DNA from: Eutreptiella sp. 'Long Island Sound 2002'
Lineage: Eukaryota; Euglenozoa; Euglenophyceae; Eutreptiales; Eutreptiaceae
Direction of reading: 5' to 3'
NCBI GenBank assembly: GCA_964036045.1
Contig: OZ038402.1
Coordinates: 2,247,257-2,311,256, forward strand
DNA length: 64,000 bases
A program made the position numbers and the translations under genes. The notes below the pieces were generated by a model that was not told where the DNA came from, searched no databases, and saw only the letters and a program-made list of their open reading frames with translations. Shown in pieces: positions 11,695-23,700 of this stretch (positions within the stretch are counted from its first letter, which is position 1; the number at the start of each line of letters is the position of its first letter).

Positions 11695-11850
11695 TCTGGG
11701 GGGGGGGGGGGTTGCACCACAAATCTGTACCATAGTATCACAGTGTAAATCAGCTTCGGCGCCTTGTAAAAATTTTCTTTGGCACCTTGTATTTTTCTAT
11801 GCTTTTTTGGGCCAAGTGACGGTCCCCCCCCCCCCCAGGGGGGGGGATTG
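11695..11850. repeat. Poly-G/poly-C bounded repeat family C, copy 1
   Basis: Between a G run and a C run lies TTGCACCACAAATCTGTACC through ATCAGCTTCGGCGCC to GGGCCAAGTGACGGTCC. Copy 2 at 12725-12885 matches over about 130 bp, and a diverged relative sits near 46650-46800. The homopolymer ends suggest a short TIR element. Confidence 0.6.
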
Positions 11851-12599
11851 CAAGAGGGCGGGGGGGGTTAGCACGTGGCTGGAAGCCATGAGGTCGGGTC
11901 AGTTGTATGTGACAGAGATTGCAAAGGGCGAACTGATGAAGCACAACACAACACTGCTGCACTCGGTTGTGGGAGCCAAACACAGTTGCCTTAGGGACAC
12001 TGACTAAACCACTGCCCCTTTTAATACCACCGCGCGTGACATTATTTTGGCGCGTGATATCATTTTGACCAGCCCCTGTTCCAGGCCGTTTTTGTCATGT
12101 CTAGTCCCGCTGAACTTCCAGGATCTCGGTTACATTGATCCTACCAAAAATTTTCCCAACCCGTATTCAGCCCCAAAATGTCGCAGCTGCAAAGCCCAAG
12201 CCCAAACCCAAGCCCGCGGCATGGGAGCGGTCCATGGCTGCTGTCCTGGCATAGAAATGACTATTTTCTACAGCCGTGATGTATGTGAGACACAGAGTTT
12301 TGCTCTGTTACTTGGGAATTGGCCAGGGAGGCAAAATGCACGCACGATAGTATTTCGGTGGAGGGGTTTGAGGTTCACTTAGCGTCGACCCAAATTGCGA
12401 TCGGGGTCTTCATTCTGAAATCCACGGCGCAACGCTGGCAGGCAGCAGAGCATGGCACTCCTCCGGCCACATTCTCCAGTAGTGTGATTCAAAACCAAGG
12501 CAAACATCCACGGCGTTTGAAAACCCACGAGGGGCCGGAGGTCAAGAACCGCTGCATTCAGGGGGACGTAAGCCACAGCCCACAGATGTAGAGCATGTC

Positions 12600-12892
12600 T
12601 TGACAGTGGTACCACGGTGCAGCCAATCGAGTAACCCCCCCCCCTTGCAATCTCCCCCCTTTTGTCAGGCCGGTTCCCCCGCAACGGGGGGGGGGGGGGA
12701 GAGTCATGAAGTAACAGCCCCCCCCCCCTGGGGGGAGGGGGGGATTGCACCACAAATCTGTACCATAGTATCACAGTGTAAATCAGCTTCGGCATCTTCG
12801 GTGCCTTGTAAAAATTTTCCTTGGCGCCTTCGGCGCGTAGTATTTTCTATGCTTTTTGGGCCAAGTGACGGTTCACCCCCAGGGGGGGGGGG
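12600..12892. repeat. Family C copy 2 adjoining a TTTTGTCAGGCCGG repeat
   Basis: The left part repeats the 8756-8821 module (TTTTGTCAGGCCGGTTCC, then a G run). The right part starts CCTGGGGGG, carries the CACAAATCTGTACCATAG core and ends CCCCCAGG, so its ends are inverted complements of each other. Confidence 0.6.
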
Positions 12893-13432
12893 GTACAACC
12901 GTCATCACTTCCCATGACCACATGTGGAACGGAGGTTGAGACTCCCACACAACGTGCGAGCCCGGGAACCCTCAGCACGACTGACACAACAAACCACAAA
13001 AGCGGGCGAACAGACAAGCGTTCGTTCATCGGTAGTCAACAACCGCAACCCCTGCCTGGGGGGCCCAGACAGACAAATGCCTCCGGGTGGAGGCTGGACG
13101 GTGGCCCTTCACGCGCAGGGCTGGGACAGAGCATCCCACACGCGGCTACATAACCCCTGCCTTCTCGGGGTCCCCATGGTGGGGGTTCATCAGTGGGGAG
13201 TTGCCTGTTTCATGCATCGAGGAGGGAGTAATGCTTGGGGGCAAGGCATGGCTGGATTATGAAATGGTCGTTCTTTGCGCTCTTCGTTACTGAGAACCAA
13301 TGTGCCGTTACCGGTGGGGGGGGGGGGGTGCAAATGTGTGCGCGTACAATTCTGTGGGCGGAAAGCACGCGGGAGAATACCAAACAAAGCTGCTTCAAAG
13401 GGAAGGAAAACAAGGTCCCGGGCAGGGGAAGA

Positions 13433-13781
13433 TTGGGGGCGTCCGAAAATTGGAATGGCGTGGTTTGGTGCGGAGAAAATTTGGCACAAGTTCTGAAATA
13501 CCATTGATTGTATCCCGCGATACCCGAGTGTGGCACAAGAACAGGCACAGACCGTGAAGGGTGGTTGACACCAGTTGACTACCGGGGGAGGGGGCAATTG
13601 GGAACACGCGAAAATTGGATTTTTTTTTGGTAGATTTGATAGATTTTGGTAAAAAAAAAAAAAGGCGAAATTGGATGAGGAGAAAATTTGGCACCACTTC
13701 TAAATACCATGGCTAAATTTGGTACAAAATCCCCAGACTGTGGCACAAGAACAGGCACAGACTGTGAACGGTGGTTGTTAT
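13433..13781. repeat. Two-copy tandem duplication of about 200 bp
   Basis: GAAAATTGGA...AGAAAATTTGGCAC...TTCTGAAATACC and TGTGGCACAAGAACAGGC occur at 13433-13568 and, diverged, at 13600-13779. The second copy contains extra T and A homopolymers. No coding potential was recognised. Confidence 0.55.
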
Positions 13782-14614
13782 TTCCTACGGGCCTTTGGTT
13801 GGTTGCTGGTATTTCTTACAGCTTCTGGATGGGTGCTTGGATGGTTGCTCTTATGTCCTGGAGGCTGCGGGGCACACTGGCAGTGCGCATGCCGGGAGCG
13901 CTAAAAGGGACACCCAGAACACAGGCCTCGGACCTTCCAATACCGCGGCATAATTTTGCACACTTTTGTTGCGCCAAATGTTGCCATTCCAAAGTTCGCC
14001 TGTTCCTGATCCCCCCCCCCCCGGTCCAAGATCCTTCACAGCTCAACACGCCACTTGATTCGCAAGTGGTCCCGTTGCGGCTGCATCAAATGGGGATGAC
14101 AGCGCCAGCGGAGGCACGCACACACGCGGTCGACGCCCCCCCAGCCCCCAGCAACCCCCAGGCTGTGCTGGGCAATGCACGGGGCGTTGGGATCGAAGCG
14201 GTCCGTCCACATCCGCGCGGCCAACGCGCGCTCGGGTGCGGGCGCAGCGGTGTACTGCGCTGCGGAGTTCGGGAAGCGCCCCAAACATTCGGGGGGGGGG
14301 GGGGGGCTCCCACAAAGTCCTGCACAACGGAGGAGAATAGTTCACAGGAGGCCGCTCCGTGGCAGTGTGTCGGATGGAGTGTTCCCCTCACAAGTCCGGT
14401 CCCCGTGCGCATGCGACCCGAGTCTTCTCCAGTCAACGTTTACCCAGTCATTCGGTGGCGCACAGCCTTGCCTCCCCCCCCCTCCCCAGGAGCATATGTC
14501 AAGGGGGGGGGGGGCGGGGGCTGGACCCAGAAGCCTGTGTACCAGAAATGGCCCGGCCAGACTTTCCCGATTGCAAATTTCGTTGTTTCCCACGGTGGTC
14601 CGAGTGGGGGGGGG

Positions 14615-14819
14615 TAAAGGTAAAGGTAAAGTGCTCGGGCGCTCACCGAACTCCAGCGTATCCGTGATCCCTACCTGTCCCTCGCAGCATCCCTTCCGGC
14701 TCGCGGGGTCACAGACACCCTAGCGCCTAGCACACTGCGTTCCAACCCCACCGGGATTCGAACCGAGCACCTCTAGTTCAGGTGTCACGTGCATGACCGC
14801 TGAAATACGCGACCTTCTC
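14615..14819 (-). mobile_element. tRNA-derived SINE, copy A
   Basis: Read on the minus strand, the element opens with a tRNA-like head containing an A-box-like GTCGCGTATTTCAGCGG, an anticodon-arm-like CACCTGAACTAGAGGTG, and a B box GGTTCGAATCCC. A body of about 100 bp follows, ending in a (TTTACC)n tail that appears as GGTAAA repeats at 14613-14630. The flanking direct repeat TCCGAGTGGGGGGGGG (14599-14614 and from 14820) is the target-site duplication, showing insertion by target-primed reverse transcription. Copy B at 47711-48429 shares head, body and tail, which establishes a family. Length is about 205 bp. The partner LINE is unknown; its tail does not match the LINE at 52-63 kb. Confidence 0.85.
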
Positions 14820-14839
14820 TCCGAGTGGGGGGGGGGGAG

Positions 14840-17015
14840 GGTCCAGGGGAGGGGGGCATACCCTATATGACCCTGGAGCCTGTGTCCCTGGGTGCTGACT
14901 CTGGAGCCTTCCATCGTCTACCTGCTCAACCTCCCCAGGCCCCTGCTGTGGACCCATCACTGATACGCCTGATTGAGGACCAGCGTAACCCGATTAAGCA
15001 ACTCAGGTCCAAGGCCTTTCAGAGGCCCCTGTGAAGGGTATAGCTGCTCCTCCTCCAACGGCGCACGGCCATTCCAATACCCCCCCCCCCCCACCCCAAA
15101 GCACCACCACCGCCGCCGCCCGCTGTACCAGCGCCGCCCGGGTCAGGGGACGCCAAACGGTGCGATGGGGCCTCTCTGCCTCATCGGGCGGTGCCTACGT
15201 CCCACGCACACCCGCAGGGGCTTGGCCACAGATCGTCACAGAGCCCTCCCCCCCCCCATACACCGCCCCATTCCACAGAAATTGGGGGCCGGGCGCGGTG
15301 CCGCACCGCACAACCCCCGGTCCCCCGGTGCAGGCGTGCCCGCCCCCCCCCCCCCCCCGCGTGCGAGGGCACCGACAAAGTCCCAAATGGACGGACACAG
15401 CACCGACCGTTGCTCTGACAAGGGCGGGTGGGTGGGTGGGGGGGGGGGGTATTTGATAAAGGGCAAAGCGGGACACGGTGCCTAAATTTGCGGAAACGAC
15501 ACCTGCGGTTGCTCTGATCAGGGCGTTGCTTTCGCATTGGGGGGGGGGGGGGGCGGGGGAGAACTAATCAAAAACAGACAAATACAAACCACAGGTAATG
15601 CACTCCACAGTGAAGCAAACGGGGGGGGGGCAACAGCTAGCGACTCAATCATGTATTAGAAGAGGGGGGGGGGGTCCCCAGGGATGCATCAGAACGGAAC
15701 GGGCCTCGGAGGTGGCCCCAGAGGCGGTTAGGCAGGCGGTTGGAGGAGGTTGCCGAAGCGGTTGGGGGCGGTTACTGTCGGTTACGAATGCCATTGAGCC
15801 TGGCACTTGGCGTCAGGGGGACAGTGGCTGGGCCAGAGGCTGGGTGTTCCGTGCGGTGTCGTTTCCACGTCAGCGGGGCCCAGTAGCTGGCGTAACGGGG
15901 GTTGTGCTGGTTGCTGCGGTCGTTTTACGGTCTTTGCTGCCCACTCCCCTCCGCATTCTGGTCGTCCACCCCCTGCCTCGCCGCGGTGCCGTGTGCACGA
16001 GGCCCCAGTGCTTCACCCCCTCCGCACGGTGCACGTGGGCATGGCGCGCACGTCCGCGGGCGTCGCGCGCACCACCGCGGGCGGCGCGCGCTCCTTCATG
16101 AATGCGCCCATCCGTTGTCGGTGCCTGAAAACCGTTCCAGTGTCCCCCATCTGCGGCGGGTTGTGGCAGCAACACATTCAAAGGCTCCGAACGGCAGTAC
16201 TCTGCGGTGCGGAGCGCAACCGCTGCTCGCGGAGCAGGACCGGGGGGGGGGGGGGGCTGCTGCCGCACGCACGGCCGCCTCGTGCGCCCCCGATCCGCGG
16301 GTTCGTGGCGGGGGCGTGGGGCAGGGGCCGGGGGCCCGCCTCCCCCACGGCGGGGGCGGTGACGCGCGTGCAGTGGGAAGGTCCCGCGGTCGGGCCCCTG
16401 TGCAGTGCGCCGCAGGAGCAGAGGGCGGGGCTCGGGGTCCAAGTGCCAGTCGTCACCGGGTGGGCGGAGGAGCCCGAGGCCCACGCCGCCCCCCGCCCCC
16501 CCCCCCCCCGTGTGGGACTGACGCACGCACACGCAGCCAGGGCACCCTCTAAGGGAAGGGGGGGTGGGGGGTCCAGCCCCCCCCGCCCCCCCTCCTCCGG
16601 TGGTGCTGAGTTTGTAGAGGCGCTGAAGACGTCGAAGACAGTCGTTGGTCGAAACCAAATGGCGCTGAAGGCGCCAGAGACAATTTTGGATCGGCCAAAG
16701 GCCCGGAGGAAAATGAGGCCCAACTTTTTAGGGGGCGGGGGGGGTGGGTACAAGGGGGGGGGGGGGGCTGGGTACAAGGGGGGGGGGGGGGGCTGCCCGC
16801 CACCCTCCCCCTCCGCAGCGGTGCCGAATTGTTCAAAGGAGCCCCTTATGCAGCCCATGCCCCCACCCCCCCCCGATGCCGCGCTGTTGGATGGTCCAGA
16901 GGATCGAGAACGCCGAATCCTCCGCGCGTTTGAGTCCACAGACCGCGGGGGTGCAGCACCGGCCCCCCCTTCATCCCCCCCCCCCCGCCCCCAGGGGCCT
17001 ACACTGGGGAGGGGG
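14840..17015. other. Low-complexity GC-rich region with poly-G/C tracts and CGGTT motifs
   Basis: Many G and C runs of 8-18 bases interrupt the sequence (for example near 15080, 15344, 15540, 16226, 16497, 16756 and 16780). Short GCGGTTGG/CGGTTAC motifs lie at 15720-15790. Long Pro/Gly/Arg-rich frames occur on both strands, as expected for sequence near 70% GC, and none has domain content. The segment 16600-16750 resembles 33700-33830 (GGTGGTGCTGAGTT and GGCCCGGAGGAAAA-like sequence). Confidence 0.45.
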
Positions 17016-17016
17016 C

Positions 17017-17065
17017 GGTTACCAGGGATGTATTAGAAGAGAGGGGGGATTCGCCTTTTCAAGTC
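17017..17065. repeat. Family D terminal module (uninterrupted)
   Basis: Carries TTACCAGGGATGTATTAGAA followed by GAGAGGGGGGATTCG. The same module occurs at 20700-20745 and, interrupted by a MITE, at 19988-20005 plus 20672 onward. This copy therefore provides an empty site for the MITE at 20006-20671. Confidence 0.7.
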
Positions 17066-17369
17066 CTGGACGCTAGTGCGATTGAGGGGATTAGGGGGTT
17101 AGCGGGTGAGAGCTCATCTATATACAGCTGTATGCAGATATACAAGGCCCTTACCCCCCCTGCCCCCCCCCCAGCGTACGAAAGCGCAACGGAAGGACCT
17201 GGGCCTCCATCCTATGTGGGATCCTCCGAGGAGCGACCCTGCCCAGATCTCGGGCTGTGCGCTCCCCCGTCCGAGCCCGCAGGTGCGGCTGTGGGGGGTT
17301 GGGCGCCCCCCCCTCCCGATGACTGCACTTGCCGAGTGAAGCCCAGGCTCAAGAGCCCCCCCCCCCCGT

Positions 17370-17605
17370 ATTAGAAGAGAGGGGGGAGGGGGGGGTGGGT
17401 CTGGAACCCAAAAACGTCTGTGTACCGACAATAGCCCACAAGATTGTCCCAGTAGCAAATTTCCTTTTTTTTTGGTCGAGGGGGGGGGGTACCCCCCTCT
17501 CCTCCTGCGGTGTACAGCCATTCCACCACTTCCCTGGCGCTCAGCCCCCCCCCAATAATCCCCCAAAGGGTTGCACTGGGGCTTGGTTTGGGGGGGGGGG
17601 GGGTA
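17370..17605. repeat. Family D long module, copy 1
   Basis: TTAGAAGAGAGGGG, a G run, GGAACCCAAAAACGTCTGTG, CACAAGATTGTCCCAGTAGC, a poly-T/G segment, a TACC-C run and CAAAGGGTTGCACTGGGGC. A near-identical copy occupies 20745-20963 up to the assembly gap. A diverged relative is near 14540-14590. Confidence 0.7.
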
Positions 17606-17760
17606 CCGCCCCTCCCGATGGGGGGGTGACAGTCAGCCTCGTCAGCAGCTCCTGTCCGCCCCCCGCCCCCCCCCAAACGGTTCTCCAACCGCTTGGTACC
17701 CGCCGGACGGTGCCCTGCAACCGCTTCCCAACCGTCGGTACCCGGACCGTCGCGTCGCGG

Positions 17761-20700
17761 TCACACGCCCGACGTCGCGTCGTACTTCAGGTCCGGATGG
17801 CTCATCAGAGCCCGCAGGTCCTCCCGGCCCACCGCCTCGCCCAGGGCGTCGTGGTACTGCACCAGCGCCTTGTAGCGGGTGGGGCTGGGCACGTCGCACA
17901 CCACGTGGTCCACCCCCGAGTGCACCACGGCCCGGAGCGCCTTCTGCGACAGCAGCGGGCTGGCGCGCAGCGCCGGGCACAGGTCGTTGAGCGCGCCCTT
18001 GAGGCGCGCGTTGTACGCGTGCGTGCGGTGCCGCAGCACCTGCGCGTAGAGGGCGCAGAGCTGGTCGACCTCCGCGCGGTACACCCGGAACCAGTCCATG
18101 AGCTCGTCGCTGTTGCGGGTCTTCAGCTTGTCCCCGAGTTGGCTCAGCATCGGGCGGATGAAGTGCAGCTCCATCTTCTCGAAGGCGTGGAGGCTGTTGA
18201 GGCGCTGAGGGGCGCCGGGGCTGCGGGAGGGGGACATGGTGGGGGGTGGGGAGCGGGGGGTCTGCTGCGGAGGCGTGCACACAGGCAGGGGCGGCGGCAA
18301 ATGGAAGGGGACGATGCATGATGGGGATTGGGCCAGACTTCTGGTTAGCGTGTATCCGCGTAACGCGAAATACAATACAAATTGGGGGATACACACCCGG
18401 TACACAAATTTTTTGGGGGGGATACACACATGGCACACACACAACAAAAGAAGAAGACATACAGCACAAACAAATAGGACATCAGGATTGACATGCAAAG
18501 AAAGACAGTGTCACGGTCGAAGAGTTAGCAGATAATTGCTTGCCAGCATATGAACCCCTGACTATGCATGCTGCAGCCGAGCACAATGCCCAACTGAGCT
18601 ACATCCATTACCTGCCGCGCCCCACCTGCCCCGCCCGCCCCCGCCTGCCCCGCCCGCCCCGCCGCGCCCGCCGCGCCCTGCCCTGCTCGCCCTGCCCGCC
18701 CTGCCCGCCCGCCCCGCCCCGCCCCCCCCCGCCCCGCCCGCCCCGCCCGCCCGCCCCGCCCACCACCCCCCCGCCGCCCGCCCGCCCCGCCTGCCCCGCC
18801 CGCCCGCCCCGCCCGCCCGCCAATTTAGGACATCAGAGTGATCACAGCCAGCAATGCAACAAATAAGTCATCAAAAAAGAGAGATAACCTTGCGGCCCTC
18901 CCCACCCTCCCCACCTGAAGCAAAAATCTGCCCGGTACACAAGGGGAAAAAAATTGGGATCCACACCTGATCCACAACAAAAAAGTTTGGGATACACGCA
19001 GCCAAAAGACTGGGTTGGGCATGGGTGCAGGGGTGTGGGCACTGCCAACGCCATGTGGGGAGTGGCATCGGCACGGGCGTAACCCCTGCGTTCTCGGGGG
19101 GTCCCCAGAAGCGGGGGGGCAGGAAGGGCCCGCGTCGGGCCGGTGGAAGAATGCCCCAAGGGGCGGTCCTTAAGGGCGTTCCTTAACAAAAAAAAAAAAA
19201 ATCTGGTTCCTTCAGGGCCCCATTGACTAGCACAACACGACGTATTACAAAAGTTGTTTAAAAGCACAGTGCGCACTCTAGACACACAATGGGGGCGTTT
19301 TCGCACAGCGCGGGCACAGCGCGCGCACAGCGCCAATTATTACGGTGATTATCCAGGTAACAACCCTGAAAACCACCTGCGGAATCATCCACAATCAATT
19401 CAAAACTCAAAAATTCAAACATCTGATGCTTGCCATGGGTCCCAGGGACCTAAATTCTGCCCCCTATAGCCCCGCCCACTGCAGCAGCCATTCAATGACG
19501 TCCTTTCAATCTTCTGAACTTACCGAACTCCCGGTGGTGGAGAACAGCCAACTTTTCGCACAGCGCACGCACAGCGCACGGTACGCCCCCAATGTGCCGC
19601 ACAACGTTTCGTCCAATCCCCCCCACTAGAGCACCACCATCACACGCTGTTGCCGGATCCCTCCAACTTGAGGTGCCCGCTGCCATGACATAGCTGCTGC
19701 GTTGTGTTTCGCGTTTCGCGTTTCGTTTCAGGTTTTTATTGTCGGAAAGACCCGTCGTCGTCATGGGCAGTGGCAGGGGCAGGCGCATGGGCATGTTTTG
19801 CTTTGCTTTGCTTTGTTTTGTTTTGTTTTGTTTTGTCTTGCACCAAACGCTTTCACTTGGTTTGTAGTGGTTCCCTCCTGGAGATTACCCATCTTCCAGT
19901 TGCATCCTTTCCCCTTCCTCTGGCCCCTATCTGGTATCTGTTGCCCACGCATCTGGTGGAGCCTGGTCTAGGGGGGGGGGGGGGGCGGTTACCAGGGATG
20001 TATTAGAGGGAAACAAACGCACCGCGCGCACCGCGCATAGCACCGCGCGCGCACCGCGCGCTCGTTTTTGGGTTGCTGTTTTACGCATTTCTGGCTGATT
20101 TTCAGTGTGGCAGAGACGCGGTGGCTTGAGGGGTTCACATACAACAACGGAGGCCTCCACTCCATCCTCCTCACCATTGCAATGGTGGTTGTAGCTGCCC
20201 ACACCCCCTGCCGGAAGTGAGGGATGTGCCCGACGTTGATTCCGTGTCGGATGATTCCGAATCTAACGCCGGAGGCCTGGTTGCCTTTGGCTGGCCGATC
20301 ACGATGTTGGGGCATTGCACAAGAATAGCAAAAAAGAGATGTGAGCTGTAATGCAAAGGACCAAAGGAGTGAAGGTAGCCAAACTGAAAAGTAGGATTGA
20401 GCACCTTGGTTTCTGCGGTGCTGGGCTCACAACTCCACACCCATCATTGTCAGGGGCGATGGTCTCCAGGTGTGCCTCCCCTTGCCGAAGGAGGTGGGTG
20501 ATCGCAAATTTTTGATCCCGCTGCCCTCCCACAAGCTCTACTTATGCTTGTGGGAGAGTGGTGTTTACAGCCCGCAGTGACTAAATGAAAAAATGGTGGG
20601 TTAAAAAAACAACGCGCACCAAACCGTGCGCACCGCGCGCACACCGCGCGCACCGCGCGTTCGTTTCCCTCTTAGAAGAGAGGGGGGAGGGGGGGGGGGG

Positions 20701-23700
20701 TACCAGGGATGTATTAGAAGAGAGGGGGCATTCGCCTTTTCAAGATTAGAAGAGAGGGGGGAGGGGGGGGGGGGGAGGGTCTGGAACCCAAAAACGTCTG
20801 TGTACCAACAATGGCCCACAAGATTGTCCCAGTGGCAAATTTCCGTCTTTTTGGTTGAGGGGGGGGGGGGGTACCTCTCCTCCTGCGGTGTACGGCCATT
20901 CTACTACTTCCCTGGCGCTCACCGCCCCCCAATAATCCCCCAAAGGGTTGCACTGGGGCTTGGNNNNNNNNNNNNNNNNNNNNNNNNNNNNNNNNNNNNN
21001 NNNNNNNNNNNNNNNNNNNNNNNNNNNNNNNNNNNNNNNNNNNNNNNNNNNNNNNNNNNNNNNNNNNNNNNNNNNNNNNNNNNNNNNNNNNNNNNNNNNN
21101 NNNNNNNNNNNNNNNNNNNNNNNNNNNNNNNNNNNNNNNNNNNNNNNNNNNNNNNNNNNNNNNGGCAGGGGCATGGGCAGGGGCAGGGGCATGGGCATGG
21201 GCAGGGGCAGGGGCAGGGGCAGGGGCAGGGGCAGGGGCATGGGCAGGGGCAGGGGCATGGGCATGGGCAGGGGCAGGGGCAGGGGCAGGGGCATGGGCAG
21301 GGGCAGGGGCAGGGGCAGGGGCAGGGGCAGGGGCAGGGGCAGGGGCAGGGGCAGGGGCAGGGGCATGGGCAGGGGCAGGGGCAGGGGCAGGGGCATGGGC
21401 AGGGGCAGGGGCAGGGGCAGGGGCAGGGGCAGGGGCAGGGGCAGGGGCAGGGGCATGGGCATGGGCAGGGGCACAGGCAGGGGCAGGGGCAGAGGCAGGG
21501 GCAGGGGCAGGGGCAGGGGCAGGGGCATGGGCAGGGGCAGGGGCATGGGCATGGGCAGGGGCAGGGGCAGGGGCAGGGGCAGGGGCAGGGGCATGGGCAG
21601 GGGCAGGGGCAGGGGCAGGGGCAGGGGCATGGGCATGGGCAGGGGCAGGGGCAGGGGCAGGGGCATGGGCAGGGGCAGGGGCAGGGGCAGGGGCAGGGCA
21701 GGGGCAGGGGCAGGGGCAGGGGCAGGGGCAGGGGCAGGGGCAGGGGCATGGGCATGGGCAGGGGCACAGGCAGGGGCAGGGGCAGAGGCAGGGGCAGGGG
21801 CAGGGGCAGGGGCATGGGCAGGGGCAGGGGCATGGGCATGGGCAGGGGCAGGGGCAGGGGCATGGGCAGGGGCAGGGGCATGGGCAGGGGCAGGGGCAGG
21901 GGCCAGGGCAGGGGCAGGGGCAGGGGCAGGGGCAGGGGCAGGGGCAGGGGGCAGGGGCAGGGGCAGGGGCAGGGGCAGGGGCAGGGGCAGGGGCAGGGGC
22001 AGGGGCAGGGGCAGGGGCAGGGGCAGGGCAGGCAGGGCAGGGCAGGGGCAGGGGCAGGGGCAGGGGCAGGGGCAGGGGCAGGGGCAGGGGCAGGGGCAGG
22101 GGCAGGGGCAGGGGCAGGGCAGGGGCAGGGGCAGGGGCAGGGGCATGGGCATGGAGGCAGGGGCACAGGCAGGGGCAGGGGCACAGGCAGGGGCAGGGGC
22201 AGAGGCAGGGGCAGGGGCAGGGGCAGGGGCATGGGCAGGGGCAGGGGCATGGGCATGGGCAGGGGCAGGGGCAGGGGCATGGGCAGGGGCAGGGGCATGG
22301 GCAGGGGCAGGGGCAGGGGCATGGGCAGGGGCAGGGGCAGGGGCAGGGGCATGGGCAGGGGCAGGGGCAGGGGCAGGGGCAGGGGCAGGGGCAGGGGCAG
22401 GGGCATGGGCAGGGGCAGGGGCAGGGGCAGGGGCATGGGCAGGGGCAGGGGCAGGGGCAGGGGCAGGGGCAGGGCAGGGGCAGGGGCAGGGGCATGGGCA
22501 GGGGCAGGGGCAGGGGCAGGGGCATGGGGCAGGGGCAGGGGCAGGGGCAGGGGCAGGGGCAGGGGCAGGGAGGGCAGGGGCAGGGGCAGGGAGGCAAGGT
22601 CATGGGCATGGGCAGGGGCACAGGCAGGGGCAGGGGCAGAGGCAGGGGCAGGGGCAGGGGCAGGGGCATGGGCAGGGGCAGGGGCAGGGGCAGGGGCAGG
22701 GGCAGGGGCAGAAGGGGCAGGGGCACGGGCACAGTGCCGACCTGGAGAGGTAATGCGCGAAGGAGTGCCACTGCACCGGCGGCACCTCCTCTTGGCCCTT
22801 CAGCAGCTCCTGCACCTTCTTCTCCAAATGGATCGCCCCGTTCAGATGCGTCTGCAGCCGCTGCGCCAACGCCCCCTCCTCCTCCTCCTCCTGCGGCTGC
22901 ACGTCCTCCGTGTACGCGTGCGTGGACCCCTGTCCCGGGGCGTAGGTCAGTAAGGGCCGCTCCGCGATCACGGCCAGGCCCTGCTGCTGCGCCCACGTGA
23001 TGAAGTTGCAGCCCTCGGCCTCAGGCACGGGCCTTAAGAAGTACCTTGAGGTATGTGCAACGACAGCAATGGTCCCTGCCAGGCTACCAATGATGACTGA
23101 CGGCCGTTGAAGGGTAACCGACGGCGGTTGAAGAGTAACCGACGGCGGTTGGAGGGTCACCGACGGCCGTTGAAGAGTAACCGACGGCCGCTGAAGAGTA
23201 ACCGACGGCGGTTGAAGAGCAACCCACGGCGGTTGGAGGGTCACCCACGGCCGTTGAAGAACAACCGACGGCGGCTGGAGGGTCACCGACGGCCGTTGGA
23301 GGCTGTTTCGGCGCATGAGTCCTGTACTCGCAGACACACTGACGCACGACTCGGCGTGGGGGTGGCGAAGGGGTAGAGGGGGAGGGGGGGGGGGGGGGGC
23401 TACGCCTGACCATGCACTACGCAGGCTTGCGTGCGGTACCGTGTGCATGCCACTCGCCACTCCCCACGCCGGACTTGCGGGTGCCTTTCGCCCTGCCCGG
23501 CATGCCGCCGTTCCTCGCCTTCGGGGGCACAGGCTGTCGCTCTGGGGCGGGGGAGGGGGGGGGCGGGGGCACAGCCAGCGGCACACGAACCCAGTGGATG
23601 GGCGCTGCTCACGTTTGTGACCTTTTGCACTGAAGCTCCGCAGGCCGTTGCTCTGGATGCTGCGGTCGTCTCCGTCCGGAAGTCGCCGAGGCCCCGCGAC

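Noticed and set aside
14740-14819. Functional tRNA gene
   Set aside because: B box and anticodon-like arm are present, but the acceptor and T stems do not pair, and the unit is part of a 205-bp SINE with target duplications. The same holds for 48340-48429; the GGTTCGAATCC at 36110 lacks the other arms.
20626-22996. Very long open frames (Gly-Gln, Gly-Arg, Pro-Cys, Ala-Pro, Pro-Leu) on both strands across the VNTR
   Set aside because: A 6-bp repeat without stops is open in all frames. Exon 4 of the reductase gene explains the only protein-like part, and part of each frame crosses the gap.
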